From CAVYPR01 sp052145775 (GTDB lineage: Bacteria > Actinomycetota > Acidimicrobiia > Acidimicrobiales > RAAP-2), in contig JBKQNY010000068.1 of NCBI GenBank assembly GCA_052145775.1, forward strand, positions 1 to 22,461: 22,461 bases of DNA, written 5' to 3'. This document shows positions 15,827 through 22,461 of the stretch, in pieces. The position numbers and the translations under genes were made by a program. Under the pieces are notes generated by a model. That model made no database searches, had not been told where the DNA came from, and saw only the letters and a list, made by a program, of their open reading frames with translations. Numbering within the stretch: position 1 is the first letter of the stretch; every line of letters starts with the position of its first letter.

Positions 15827-16485
15827 GCACTCTTCCATGTCGAGAGGTTCCCGCCCAGCGCGGACCGCAGTGCGTCGGCGTCGACGAGCACCACAGGTCG
15901 GCGGTGCTGGGTCGCGGAACGGTTCCCTCGCTCCTCTGACACCAGTTCGTGAGCATCCCTGATCTCTGCCGGTTGTGGGGCGGGGCGCCTTCCGGCCGAC
16001 TCGGTGCCGATCGCTTCCTTTCGCGAGCGCCGCTCCCCGCTGATTTCCGAAAAGCCCCTTTTCAACTCGGACCATCGCAGGAAAGTCGCGATGCCCCGAG
16101 CACACAGTGTGCGAGCAAAGGGATCGCCTTCGAGCTGGTGCGGAGTGCTCACTTGATCAACTTGACCGCCACCGCTGGTCCCGCGCATCCCCCTTCACGC
16201 TCGCCAGATCCCGCACCGTAGCGGTGGATCCAGGAGCGCTGGCTTCACCGGCCACCACACCGAGCACGCGCATTGCGAAGATGTGCAGCCGGCCCGACGT
16301 GCTGTCGGTAGACGTGGAGTCTTCCTCTCGGTAGTCGCAGCAACCTTCGAGCACCGAGATGCTCCGTCGCGTTGTGGTGGATGCCCGAGCCGATCAAGAT
16401 ATCGCGGTCAGGGGCTCATCCCGCGATTGCGCCGAAACCCAAGAAGTCAGCACCACGAGCGCCCGCGGGGATGGCAGCTCCGCCG
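15827..16485. other. 659-bp region without a supportable gene
   Basis: It separates the GT4-like gene from the end of the convergent PIG-V-like gene. Short open frames on both strands show no recognisable motif or ribosome-binding site. Two small dyads are present: AGCACC/GGTGCT at 15887-15908 and GAAAAG/CTTTTC at 16049-16063. Neither has a T-tract, so neither is called a terminator. The unusual length for a gap between convergent genes suggests leftover sequence from rearrangement. Confidence 0.55.
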
Positions 16486-17697
16486 TCAGGTGAAGTACCA
16501 GCCACGGACGAACATCACTTGAACCACGACCGCCAGTCCCACCCAACAGAGCAGCACGGGCACCAGCACGTAGCGGGAACGCAGAAGGAGCGTTGACATG
16601 GCCGGGTACAAGGCAATGCTGCCGTCGGTCGTGAGTCGGGTGGCCGCCTCAGGGTTTGCGATGCCATAGAACGTCTGACTGGAACCCGCCGGTAGTAGAA
16701 CGCTCAGTACTGAATAGACGCCGAAGAAAAGCGGGAATTTACGATATTTTGGATTCGCCCGATCGACAACGTAGTAGATGCAAATAGCCAGGCTGATCAC
16801 CACGAAGAGGGCATTAATGTCGCGGGTAAGATGATAGTTCGCGTTGGTGATGCCAGGTGGACCATTCGCCTCGAGATGGGTGATGATGCTGATCAATGAG
16901 CTGAAGGGTATGACCGCGTGGCGGTTGAACGTCTTCTGCTGAGTGAGAAACAAGAGTGGATTGCCGTACCGAACGAACTGCCACGAAAGCCAGGCGACCA
17001 GACCGGCGATCGAAATCAGTCCATACATCGCCACCTGCCACATCCGGCGACAAGGGAATGCAGCTACCGCGACGGCAACCGACAGACAGATGCCCAGAGG
17101 AGAGAAAGCCGTGGCAATTCCAGCCAGTATTGCGGCTATCAGGAAACGGCGGCGTTGGATGCAGAGTACGGTACCGGCGCTGAGGGCGATGAATGAACCT
17201 TCAGGGTAGCCCGAGATCAGGAAAACTGATGCCGGTGACCACGTGTAGAGAATCACTGCCAATCGAGCCGTTCGCTGCGGACACATGCTACCGATTGCAG
17301 CCAGCATCAGCGGAACCGACACGACGAACGCCACCCAAGAGACGGAGAGTCCGGCAGCATCCAGGGGAAGATGGTGGAGAGTTATCGCCTCTACCGAGCG
17401 AACAACCAGCGGATAACCGGGGAAGAACACGGTCGCTCTCTCTGCCGGGTACCAATGGTAGGCGACTCCGAGGTACCACCCACTATCCCAACGAAGAAGA
17501 CTGGTGGCGGCGTTTCCACCACGACCGCCAGGCGCGTAGGTGCCACTCGGGAATTCACGCAAGACCAACTCGTTGATGAGTAGCCCGGCACCGAGTCTGA
17601 GCGCGGCCAACCCCAGCGCATAATACAGATTGCGAAAGACGGAAGATTGGGCCTGCGACCTGTGATGTCCTGACGTCGGGGCGAAGAAGCGCTCCAT
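16486..17697 (-). CDS. PIG-V-like polytopic mannosyltransferase (GT-C fold)
   Basis: The 403-residue membrane protein has about nine hydrophobic segments. Three motifs match the PIG-V/GT76 family (eukaryotic GPI mannosyltransferase 2 and bacterial relatives): LLRWDSGWYLGVA with Asp71 at the first outer loop, where the catalytic acid lies, FFPGYPLV at 91-98, and SGYPEGSFIALSAG at 162-175. Such enzymes take the sugar from a polyprenyl-phosphate donor and work on the outer face of the membrane. That makes it the candidate for adding a late mannose or related residue to the exported glycan. The ATG at 17697 is preceded by its own TATAGT box. It is among the more A+T-rich genes here, and its upstream region is the remains of a transposase gene. 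Confidence 0.82.
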   Translation of the reverse strand: MERFFAPTSGHHRSQAQSSVFRNLYYALGLAALRLGAGLLINELVLREFPSGTYAPGGRGGNAATSLLRWDSGWYLGVAYHWYPAERATVFFPGYPLVVRSVEAITLHHLPLDAAGLSVSWVAFVVSVPLMLAAIGSMCPQRTARLAVILYTWSPASVFLISGYPEGSFIALSAGTVLCIQRRRFLIAAILAGIATAFSPLGICLSVAVAVAAFPCRRMWQVAMYGLISIAGLVAWLSWQFVRYGNPLLFLTQQKTFNRHAVIPFSSLISIITHLEANGPPGITNANYHLTRDINALFVVISLAICIYYVVDRANPKYRKFPLFFGVYSVLSVLLPAGSSQTFYGIANPEAATRLTTDGSIALYPAMSTLLLRSRYVLVPVLLCWVGLAVVVQVMFVRGWYFT

Positions 17698-17708
17698 GAG
17701 TGGGGCAA

Positions 17709-17714
17709 ACTATA
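17709..17714 (-). promoter_or_regulatory. -10 box (TATAGT) of the PIG-V-like gene
   Basis: On the minus strand TATAGT matches five of six sigma-70 consensus bases and ends 11 bases before the ATG at 17697, implying a very short leader. No -35 match at 17 bases was found. It lies about 33 bases beyond the end of the dead transposase reading, so the gene is expressed from local sequence. Confidence 0.45.
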
Positions 17715-17746
17715 CGGGCCTTCACGAGAGCAGGGGATGACCGCCG

Positions 17747-18221
17747 TTACGTGACGCACGTGGGCGGCGTGAGCAGGATCCCTCTGCCCTCGAAGTTGTT
17801 GACGTTGCGGAGGCTAGACCGTCCTCTTCAACACGCCGAGGTTGTCGTTGGTCCCCCTGTCATTCCTTTCGACCACCTGCCGGCAGGTGGAAACCGAGGA
17901 TCTCTGGTGCCCCGCGGAACAAGTGTCAGCCACCAGCTTGGGGACCAAGTCGGCCTGGTGGAGGTCGGCGCAGCGATCGAGGGCGGCCATGGCCTCGCCT
18001 GGGCTCTCGGTCAGGCAGAGCTCTCGGAGCTCATCGAGCATCTTCCAGGCCCGAGCCAGATCGGGGTGAGTGGCGAGGACGGCCTCGGGGCGTTCGGTCT
18101 CAGCCGCTGCCAGGCAACCTGCCGGCCGCAGTGCCAGGAACCGGGGCCGGCAAGCAGGTTCTGCGTCAGCCGCTGCGATTCGAAGGCGTTGGTGTTCGGT
18201 ACGACATCGACACCGGCTCAC
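17747..18221 (-). pseudogene. Decayed ISL3-type transposase (C-terminal part)
   Basis: Several minus-strand frames together spell the end of an ISL3-family DDE transposase. One frame gives THPDLARAWKMLDELRELCL and SPGEAMAALDRCADLH; a second gives AGRWSKGMT near 17860-17885, matching the family's GR.SNG.TEGTNN; the first resumes with RGTNDNLGVLKRTV; a third gives LRNVNNFEGRGILLTPPTCV up to a TAA at 17747. At least three frameshifts, including a net loss of two bases near 17811 that would otherwise read KRTVYGLRN, have destroyed it. The N-terminal zinc-binding and most catalytic regions are absent. It marks an old insertion between the PIG-V-like and acyltransferase genes. Terminal inverted repeats were not found. 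The family name rests on motif recall. Confidence 0.75.
17873..17890. repeat. 18-bp perfect palindrome
   Basis: CCACCTGCCGGCAGGTGG reads the same on both strands. It lies inside the dead transposase, in the stretch that would encode PPAGRW, so it may be chance or a regulatory half of the old element rather than an operator for a present gene. Confidence 0.6.
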
Positions 18222-18386
18222 CGGGTGAGATCGTTGTGGACCTCCTTCGTGAGACAGGCCTGCCTGTCACGGCCGGAAATGACTACAGCGCTGGCGGCCG
18301 AACTGGCGAGTGTGAGTCTCGTTCGAACAGAGAGAAGGAGCGACGCAGACAGGAAAGTCCCGGCCGCCGCGACGAAGGCCCACCGC
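18222..18386. other. short gene-poor stretch between acyltransferase and transposase remnant
   Basis: No gene is supported here on either strand. It contains a near-perfect dyad, GACAGGC-CT-GCCTGTC (18253-18268), and borders another, CTCACC-G-GGTGAG (18217-18229). Either might form a hairpin after the acyltransferase stop, but no T-run follows. Confidence 0.4.
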
Positions 18387-19832
18387 TCACGGTGGCAGCA
18401 AGGTCTTTTGGTTGGCATCCTCGGATGAGAATCCGGTGGCAGTGGGTCGTAGCGGTCCGGCAGCAATGGCTTCTCCCGAAGGGGCAGCTTCTCCCGAAGG
18501 AGAGCGAGACGCCTTGCCCGCCCCCCCGGCGGGCAATGGAGAGCCCACCGCTGTGACGTCTTCGATCCCGTGCTCTCCACCGGATGTGCCGGCGGAGTGC
18601 TTGGCCGGGCCCGAGTCGACGGCAGGCGAGATGCCCCCAGCAGCGTCGGATACGGGACGGGTAGGACGTCTCCACCACGACGCCAGGCGCCACCGCGGCG
18701 GGAACCAGACCCGCTTGAGCCGAAGGCACGGGTTCTCGACGAGGTGCCAGCTGAGGAACGCGAAGACCATACTGACCGAGAGAGTGATGGCCACGTAAGC
18801 AGGCAATCCAAGCTTGTACGCACCGTACATGGCGGCTAGCTGTTGTATTGGGAATGCGTAGACATAGAGCCCGTAGGAGAAATCGCCATACCTATCGACA
18901 TGATGGAGCGGCAACCGGATGGCCGTCCACAGACAGAGATAGGCGAATGCAGGCTCGCTTATTTCCGGGTACAGGTGCATGACAACGCCCAGGACGTAGG
19001 CGCCAACGGCGAAAAGGGCCAATTTGTTGGAGATCGGTACGCGATCCCGGTAGAGGAAGAGGAGAGCTCCCATGCAGAACAAGAACGAAAGTTGGATAAG
19101 TTGATAATCACCGAAGAACGGGACGGACGAGCTGACCCAGGTTGGATTGCGAAACTGAATGATCTCAAAGGTCCAGAGAAAGATCCCGAGCCCGAGGATG
19201 GTGACGCGGGCCCGCTTCAGAATGCCGAAAGCACCCAGTACGAAGACGGCAAGATAGCACTTGAACTCGTAGATGAGCGTCCAGAGCGACCCATCGAATG
19301 CATGAGGGTACGGGTTCTTCGCAAGCAGTGTATTGATACTGTACTGATTCATCGTTAGAAGAAAATTTGATCGGACGTATTCGATCGGTGAATCGGGATA
19401 GCCGTGCAGGTATCTGTGGAGCGACCCGTATTCGTGTTCGAAAGCAATCGATCCGAACACGGCCGCCGTTATCAGAAGGCATACCCAGAAACCGGGAAAT
19501 ATCCGGAGGAAGCGCTTCCACAGATATCGAGGAGCGGTCGACGAGGTGACAAAGCTTCGGGTGACCAGAAACCCGCTGACGACGAAGAAGCCCGCGACCG
19601 CGAGTCCTCCCATATCTTCCTGTCCCCCCGTCCAAGACCACATCGGGTCCAGTCCGCCATTGAAGCCTCCCAACGGAAAGGAATGGGACAGCAGGACCAA
19701 CGCCGCGAAAACCAAGCGGAGGAAGGAGAAACTATTCCGTCGAGGATTGAACGCCTGGTCGAGCGGGAGCATCGATCTGTCCATTCGACGGATCCCCCGT
19801 CGAATGGTCGGGATGACCCCCGAGATCTTCAT
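18387..19832 (-). CDS. Acyltransferase 3 family membrane O-acyltransferase with low-complexity tail
   Basis: The 481-residue protein starts at ATG 19832, overlapping the upstream stop as ATGA. About ten hydrophobic segments lie between residues 35 and 375. Family marks are RLVFAALVLLSH (Arg39 and His50, the R-X10-H motif), GFFVVSGFLVTRSF, YLWKRFLRIFPGFWV and SLWTLIYEFKCYL. Such OafA-like enzymes move acetyl or other acyl groups across the membrane onto sugars, so it probably decorates the glycan made by its operon partners. After SWHLVENPCLRLKRV the last roughly 100 residues are Pro/Gly/Ser/Ala-rich with a doubled PSGEA unit and no expected domain. They may be readthrough into sequence left by rearrangement, since the dead transposase lies just beyond. 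Confidence 0.92.
   Translation of the reverse strand: MKISGVIPTIRRGIRRMDRSMLPLDQAFNPRRNSFSFLRLVFAALVLLSHSFPLGGFNGGLDPMWSWTGGQEDMGGLAVAGFFVVSGFLVTRSFVTSSTAPRYLWKRFLRIFPGFWVCLLITAAVFGSIAFEHEYGSLHRYLHGYPDSPIEYVRSNFLLTMNQYSINTLLAKNPYPHAFDGSLWTLIYEFKCYLAVFVLGAFGILKRARVTILGLGIFLWTFEIIQFRNPTWVSSSVPFFGDYQLIQLSFLFCMGALLFLYRDRVPISNKLALFAVGAYVLGVVMHLYPEISEPAFAYLCLWTAIRLPLHHVDRYGDFSYGLYVYAFPIQQLAAMYGAYKLGLPAYVAITLSVSMVFAFLSWHLVENPCLRLKRVWFPPRWRLASWWRRPTRPVSDAAGGISPAVDSGPAKHSAGTSGGEHGIEDVTAVGSPLPAGGAGKASRSPSGEAAPSGEAIAAGPLRPTATGFSSEDANQKTLLPP
18469..18500. repeat. 14-bp direct repeat with 18-base period in the acyltransferase tail
   Basis: GCTTCTCCCGAAGG occurs at 18469-18482 and 18487-18500. On the minus strand it encodes the doubled PSGEA unit of the low-complexity tail. 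A replication-slippage duplication is the simple explanation. Confidence 0.8.
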
Positions 19833-20827
19833 CGACGTTGGAGCTGGGTGCGCACGACCCGGGAGAGGTCCCGCAGTGGCTTGGTGATCCTCCAGCTATG
19901 GGATGCCTCCATCCCCTCGATCTGGTGAGCGGCGGCGGTCAGGTTGCCTTCAAGGTTCTCTCGGAGGTCGTTCGCCGCTTCGAGATCAGCCAACAGCTCG
20001 GCCACGCGGTCGTCCAGCTCTTGCAGCCTGCCGAAGATCTGGCTGGGCACAGTCAAGGTCTTGCAGTGGACCTGATCAAGGAGGGTCCGGCGGGTTCGGT
20101 CCCAGGCAGTTCGGGAAGCTGGCGGCCCATCACTCGGGGTTGTCGCTAGCCGGCGGCGGAGGTACGTGACCGCGCCGAGATCGACGACGTCATAGTGCAG
20201 CGCGGCGAGAAGTACCGCCGCTGGCTCCAAGAGCTCATCTGGAACGCTCGACAGCTCGACATCCTCGGTGAAGACCTTACGTGGAATGGCGACACCGAGC
20301 AGCCCTGGTGATTCGTTCCCCGTCTCGAAGTGGGCCAAGACGTCGAACGACAGAGGCCTTGGACACGAGGGACGCCCGACGCTGACGTAGGCGTCTCCCG
20401 TTCCCGAGGGGACGGTGGCAAAGGGCTGTTCAGCGACGACGCCATAGAGGACGCCGCCATCGGAGTTGATCCCTTCGGAAAACAACGTGGACCAATTCCC
20501 GAAGACGACGTCGGGGACATCGATCCGGGTTATGTAGCGGCCTCGGCAGGCGAGAACCAACGTCGTGAGAGGAGTCTCATCTGACTCATGATTCACGCTG
20601 ACGAGTCGGACCCGACGAGTGAAGACCGGGTCAAATGCGCTAATGAGCTCGCGATACTCCGGCGCCCTTGTCCAACTGTCGATCTCGACGACGATCTCGA
20701 ACTCGTCCGAGTCCTGCGCCGCCAATGACAGCAGCGTATCGAGTATTTCCGTCGGTCTGTGATCGCGGGGTCTGACGATCACGCTGAGTCCGACGTTAGA
20801 CAACTCCCCGGCGTCCTGGTCAGTCAT
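19829..20827 (-). CDS. Degenerate GT2-like protein with C-terminal coiled coil
   Basis: The chosen ATG at 20827 overlaps the upstream gene by 8 bases and gives 332 residues; a longer in-frame reading to 20998 is mostly antiprotein of that gene. The N-terminal half follows GT2 topology: GLSVIVRPRDHRPTEILDTL, DEFEIVVEIDSW, then RGRYITRIDVPDVVFGNW, where IDVPD (102-106) replaces the metal-binding DxD. The DDGS motif is also absent (VEIDSW). Loss of both suggests a non-catalytic or altered enzyme. Residues about 265-305 form a coiled coil (LQELDDRVAELLADLEAAND), followed by SHSWRITKPLRDL (309-321), a tail often seen at the end of coiled coils in glycan-assembly proteins. It sits between an intact GT2 and a membrane acyltransferase, both overlapped, so an accessory role in the complex is plausible. 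Confidence 0.72.
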   Translation of the reverse strand: MTDQDAGELSNVGLSVIVRPRDHRPTEILDTLLSLAAQDSDEFEIVVEIDSWTRAPEYRELISAFDPVFTRRVRLVSVNHESDETPLTTLVLACRGRYITRIDVPDVVFGNWSTLFSEGINSDGGVLYGVVAEQPFATVPSGTGDAYVSVGRPSCPRPLSFDVLAHFETGNESPGLLGVAIPRKVFTEDVELSSVPDELLEPAAVLLAALHYDVVDLGAVTYLRRRLATTPSDGPPASRTAWDRTRRTLLDQVHCKTLTVPSQIFGRLQELDDRVAELLADLEAANDLRENLEGNLTAAAHQIEGMEASHSWRITKPLRDLSRVVRTQLQRR

Positions 20828-21779
20828 CGTAGGCGAAACGGTGTCGGGCGAACGCATATCCGATGAACTGCGACACATCTCCGTCGGCATCCAATTGCCT
20901 GGGCAGGGTGCCCGACCGCTCCCGCTGTCTGAAGGTCTCAACCGCCCGTTGATGATACGGAGAGCCGGTGTTGAGGAGACCCCGGGCCCATTCCTCAACG
21001 AGGTCTGTCCTGGAATACTTCCATGCCATCATGAGAGAGGCTTCGGCCGAGTAGTAGACCTCGGCCTCTCCCACTTCGATCTGGCCGGCAAGGTCAAGAC
21101 GTTTGTCGTGATAGATGCCAGCCGACGGACAGTACACGACCCGATACCCCGCCAACCTCGTGCGCCAACTGAAATCCACGTCGTCGCAGTACATGAAGAA
21201 GCTGTCGGAATCGAACCCAGAGATGGACTGGATCACTTCTGCGCGCACGAGGGCGCAAGCCATCGATGCCCAACTGGTGTCCCCCGAATGGCGATCGAAC
21301 TCCTTGGGATGCTCGAGCGGAACTTGTCGAGCCTCGGCGATTCCCACGCCCGGAGTGGCTAGGGCAACCATGAGCTCGGCCAGAGCAAACGGACTGGCAT
21401 ATACGTCCGGATTGACGATGAAGAGGAGTTCCGAATCGAACAGGTCGAAGAGCGCATTGTTGCCCGCGGCCGATCCGAGGTTCTCGTTGAAGAAGCGGTA
21501 CGCAAACTCGATGTCCATGCCCCGCAACACCCTCCGGCGCTCATCCACGTCCTCGCTCCGGAGGACCGGCTGGGCCGAACAGTCGCCGACCGCCAACGTG
21601 ACTGCGCCGAGGCCTTGCCGTGCGCGCGCTACCGCGATCGCCGCGACGATGCCCCTCACGAAGCGATCGACGTCGTTCACACTCTGGCCGAACAGTACCG
21701 TCTGCACCTGCAGCGAAGGCTGAGGCGACCTCTGATCGGTCGCGGCACTCGGGTCGTAGATGCTGGAAGGGTCGGTCAC
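20820..21779 (-). CDS. Family 2 glycosyltransferase, rhamnosyltransferase (WbbL)-like
   Basis: The 319-residue protein starts at GTG 21779. It has the rhamnosyl-type GT2 marks: NENLGSAAGNN at 98-108 (usual NxGfaaGNN), FIVNPDV with NPD at 123-125 in place of DxD, and FFMYCDDVDFSWR at 195-207, the acidic motif with the catalytic base. The usual VVVDNxS strand is replaced by LAVGDCS. Enzymes of this group transfer dTDP-rhamnose or similar sugars to lipid-linked acceptors in the cytoplasm. It is the first gene of a three-gene minus-strand unit with 8-base and 4-base overlaps. No clear promoter box was seen just before 21779. Whether the sugar is rhamnose is not proven by sequence. Confidence 0.87.
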   Translation of the reverse strand: MTDPSSIYDPSAATDQRSPQPSLQVQTVLFGQSVNDVDRFVRGIVAAIAVARARQGLGAVTLAVGDCSAQPVLRSEDVDERRRVLRGMDIEFAYRFFNENLGSAAGNNALFDLFDSELLFIVNPDVYASPFALAELMVALATPGVGIAEARQVPLEHPKEFDRHSGDTSWASMACALVRAEVIQSISGFDSDSFFMYCDDVDFSWRTRLAGYRVVYCPSAGIYHDKRLDLAGQIEVGEAEVYYSAEASLMMAWKYSRTDLVEEWARGLLNTGSPYHQRAVETFRQRERSGTLPRQLDADGDVSQFIGYAFARHRFAYDD

Positions 21780-21813
21780 CGTGCCTGCCTGGCATCTGGG
21801 GTCGATGCGAGCG

Positions 21814-22238
21814 TCACGTCATCGTTCCGGGAGCACCGCACAACGAGCCCGGTGTGAAGTGTCGAAGCAACGAAGATGGGTTGTCGTCGAGCCGAGCTGT
21901 AGCGACGTCTATCTCAGTGGAGGTGTCCCAGACGTCATCGTCTCGCACTGGTGCGGTCACCTCCGGTCCCGGTTCGCCACGATGGCTGGCAACGAGAGGG
22001 GCGACATCGGGAATCATCCACGCACCACCTGGAGAACGGCGTCCCACGAGTTGACCCCGCGGACACCGGTTGGCATGAGTGCGACGTCGGCTGCCAAGCG
22101 AGAGGGGCGGCCGGCGCCAGGGTGAACGTCGGGTAGGGGCACGTCAAGGGCGACCACTCGACCTCCCCGCGAGATGAGTTGGTCGCTCAACGCGCTCCCG
22201 ATGAACCGGTCTCCACCGGTGTTGGACGTCGCGAGCAT
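21814..22238 (-). pseudogene. Broken extended-SDR nucleotide-sugar epimerase/dehydratase
   Basis: From ATG 22238 the reading gives 74 residues like the N-terminus of a UDP-sugar epimerase (TGGDRFIGSALSDQLISRGG, then VVALDVP) and stops at 22014. The glycine-rich loop is damaged, with Arg where the family has Gly in GGxGFIG. A shift of frame near 22020 continues with IPDVAPLVASHRGEPGPE, which could match the family's H.AA.V segment, to a stop at 21814, and the rest of the enzyme is missing. So both a frameshift and a 3' deletion are indicated. The adjacent GT2 gene begins at 21779. Sugar-nucleotide epimerases are common in such loci, so this is probably an inactivated donor-supply gene. Confidence 0.55.
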
Positions 22239-22370
22239 GGCGCAAGGATACGCCCTCCCAGGCGGCATCTCGGTGGTTACGTCGGCCCTGGACAGGCGCT
22301 ACTCCTCGCTTCTGGGGCCCGGCACGTAAAGGGTGTTGGACTCAAGTGGTGACCGCGACAACTCCTGACC

Positions 22371-22377
22371 AGGAGGT
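22371..22377 (+). promoter_or_regulatory. strong ribosome-binding site AGGAGGT for the right-edge gene
   Basis: AGGAGGT ends five bases before the ATG at 22383, close to a perfect Shine-Dalgarno match. It is the best ribosome site in the window and supports a real gene start there. Confidence 0.7.
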
Positions 22378-22382
22378 GTCGC

Positions 22383-22461
22383 ATGTCCAGGGGCCGGGAG
22401 AGGTACCTGCCGTCCGAGTTCGGGGCGGCTGTCGAAGCGGTGCTCGCCGGGGCGAGCTACA
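22383..22461 (+). CDS. N-terminus of an unidentified protein, possibly a transposase; truncated by window edge
   Basis: Only 26 residues are visible, beginning MSRGRERYLPSEFGAAVEAV and going on with LAGASY. The wording recalls the first helices of a helix-turn-helix domain in insertion-sequence transposases, where a phrase like SYREAA would follow, but the fold is not yet visible and I cannot name a family. The start is well supported by AGGAGGT. The preceding bases around 22333-22362 resemble the end of an insertion sequence in feel only; no inverted repeat can be tested. The neighbouring broken SDR gene and the dead transposase fit a region disturbed by mobile elements. Confidence 0.5.
   Translation, partial: MSRGRERYLPSEFGAAVEAVLAGASY

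Noticed and set aside
16049..16063. GAAAAG/CTTTTC hairpin downstream of the PIG-V-like gene
   Set aside because: The stem is A/T-rich and lies more than 400 bases beyond the stop, without a T-run.
15655..16188. 177-residue minus-strand reading and other short frames in the gap after the GT4-like gene
   Set aside because: It runs antisense to the coiled-coil gene end; composition and motif content do not support a protein.
17700..18428. 242-residue plus-strand reading across the transposase remnant
   Set aside because: It is antisense to the transposase phrases, has no known motif and no good ribosome site.
18131..18556. 141-residue plus-strand reading
   Set aside because: It runs antisense into the acyltransferase tail and changes character from end to end.

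Overview
The window comes from a very G+C-rich genome with frequent GTG starts, stop/start overlaps and TAnnnT boxes a few bases before start codons. This suggests an actinobacterium; an Acidimicrobiia-like lineage is my guess, since no rRNA or other phylogenetic marker is present. Most of the window is a glycan-assembly locus with eight glycosyltransferase-type genes plus a membrane mannosyltransferase-like protein and a membrane O-acyltransferase.

Layout. (a) 1-4311 is ordinary chromosome: the 3' end of an NlpC/P60 cell-wall hydrolase, a PlsC-type acyltransferase coupled to an extended-SDR sugar-epimerase-like protein (resembling the mycobacterial GalE2/acyltransferase pair), and on the minus strand a class V aminotransferase coupled to a RimJ/RimL-type GNAT. 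(b) 4454-9884 is still very G+C-rich: an overlapping plus-strand set (two-domain GT2, small helical protein, GT-B-like protein) converging on a large minus-strand two-domain GT2 with an N-terminal coiled coil. (c) 10312-15826 has visibly lower G+C: a half-length GT-B-like protein coupled through a TTGA overlap to a 1122-residue GT2 whose C-terminal half is a beta-rich repeat array resembling DUF5648, then a GT4-like protein ending in three nearly identical 28-residue coiled-coil repeats. (d) 15827-22461 is the most A+T-rich and damaged part: long gene-poor gaps, a PIG-V-like mannosyltransferase, a decayed ISL3-type transposase, a tightly overlapping minus-strand set (rhamnosyltransferase-like GT2, degenerate GT2-like coiled-coil protein, acyltransferase 3), a broken SDR gene, and at the right edge the start of an unidentified protein that may be a transposase.

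Together the genes look like machinery for a variable surface polysaccharide or cell-wall glycan: cytoplasmic GT2/GT4 enzymes extend the sugar chain, several carry coiled-coil or basic tails that could dock them to each other or to the membrane, the PIG-V-like protein could add sugars on the outer face from a lipid-linked donor, and the acyltransferase could O-acylate the product. Transporter, polymerase, ligase and nucleotide-sugar genes are not seen, so the locus probably continues outside the window. The G+C fall near 9.9 kb and the gene remnants suggest that a foreign, rearranged glycan island was joined to a native block.

The most unusual element is 10312-14327, the GT-B half-protein coupled to a GT2 with the repeat array. 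Domain names rest on motif reading, not on database searches.
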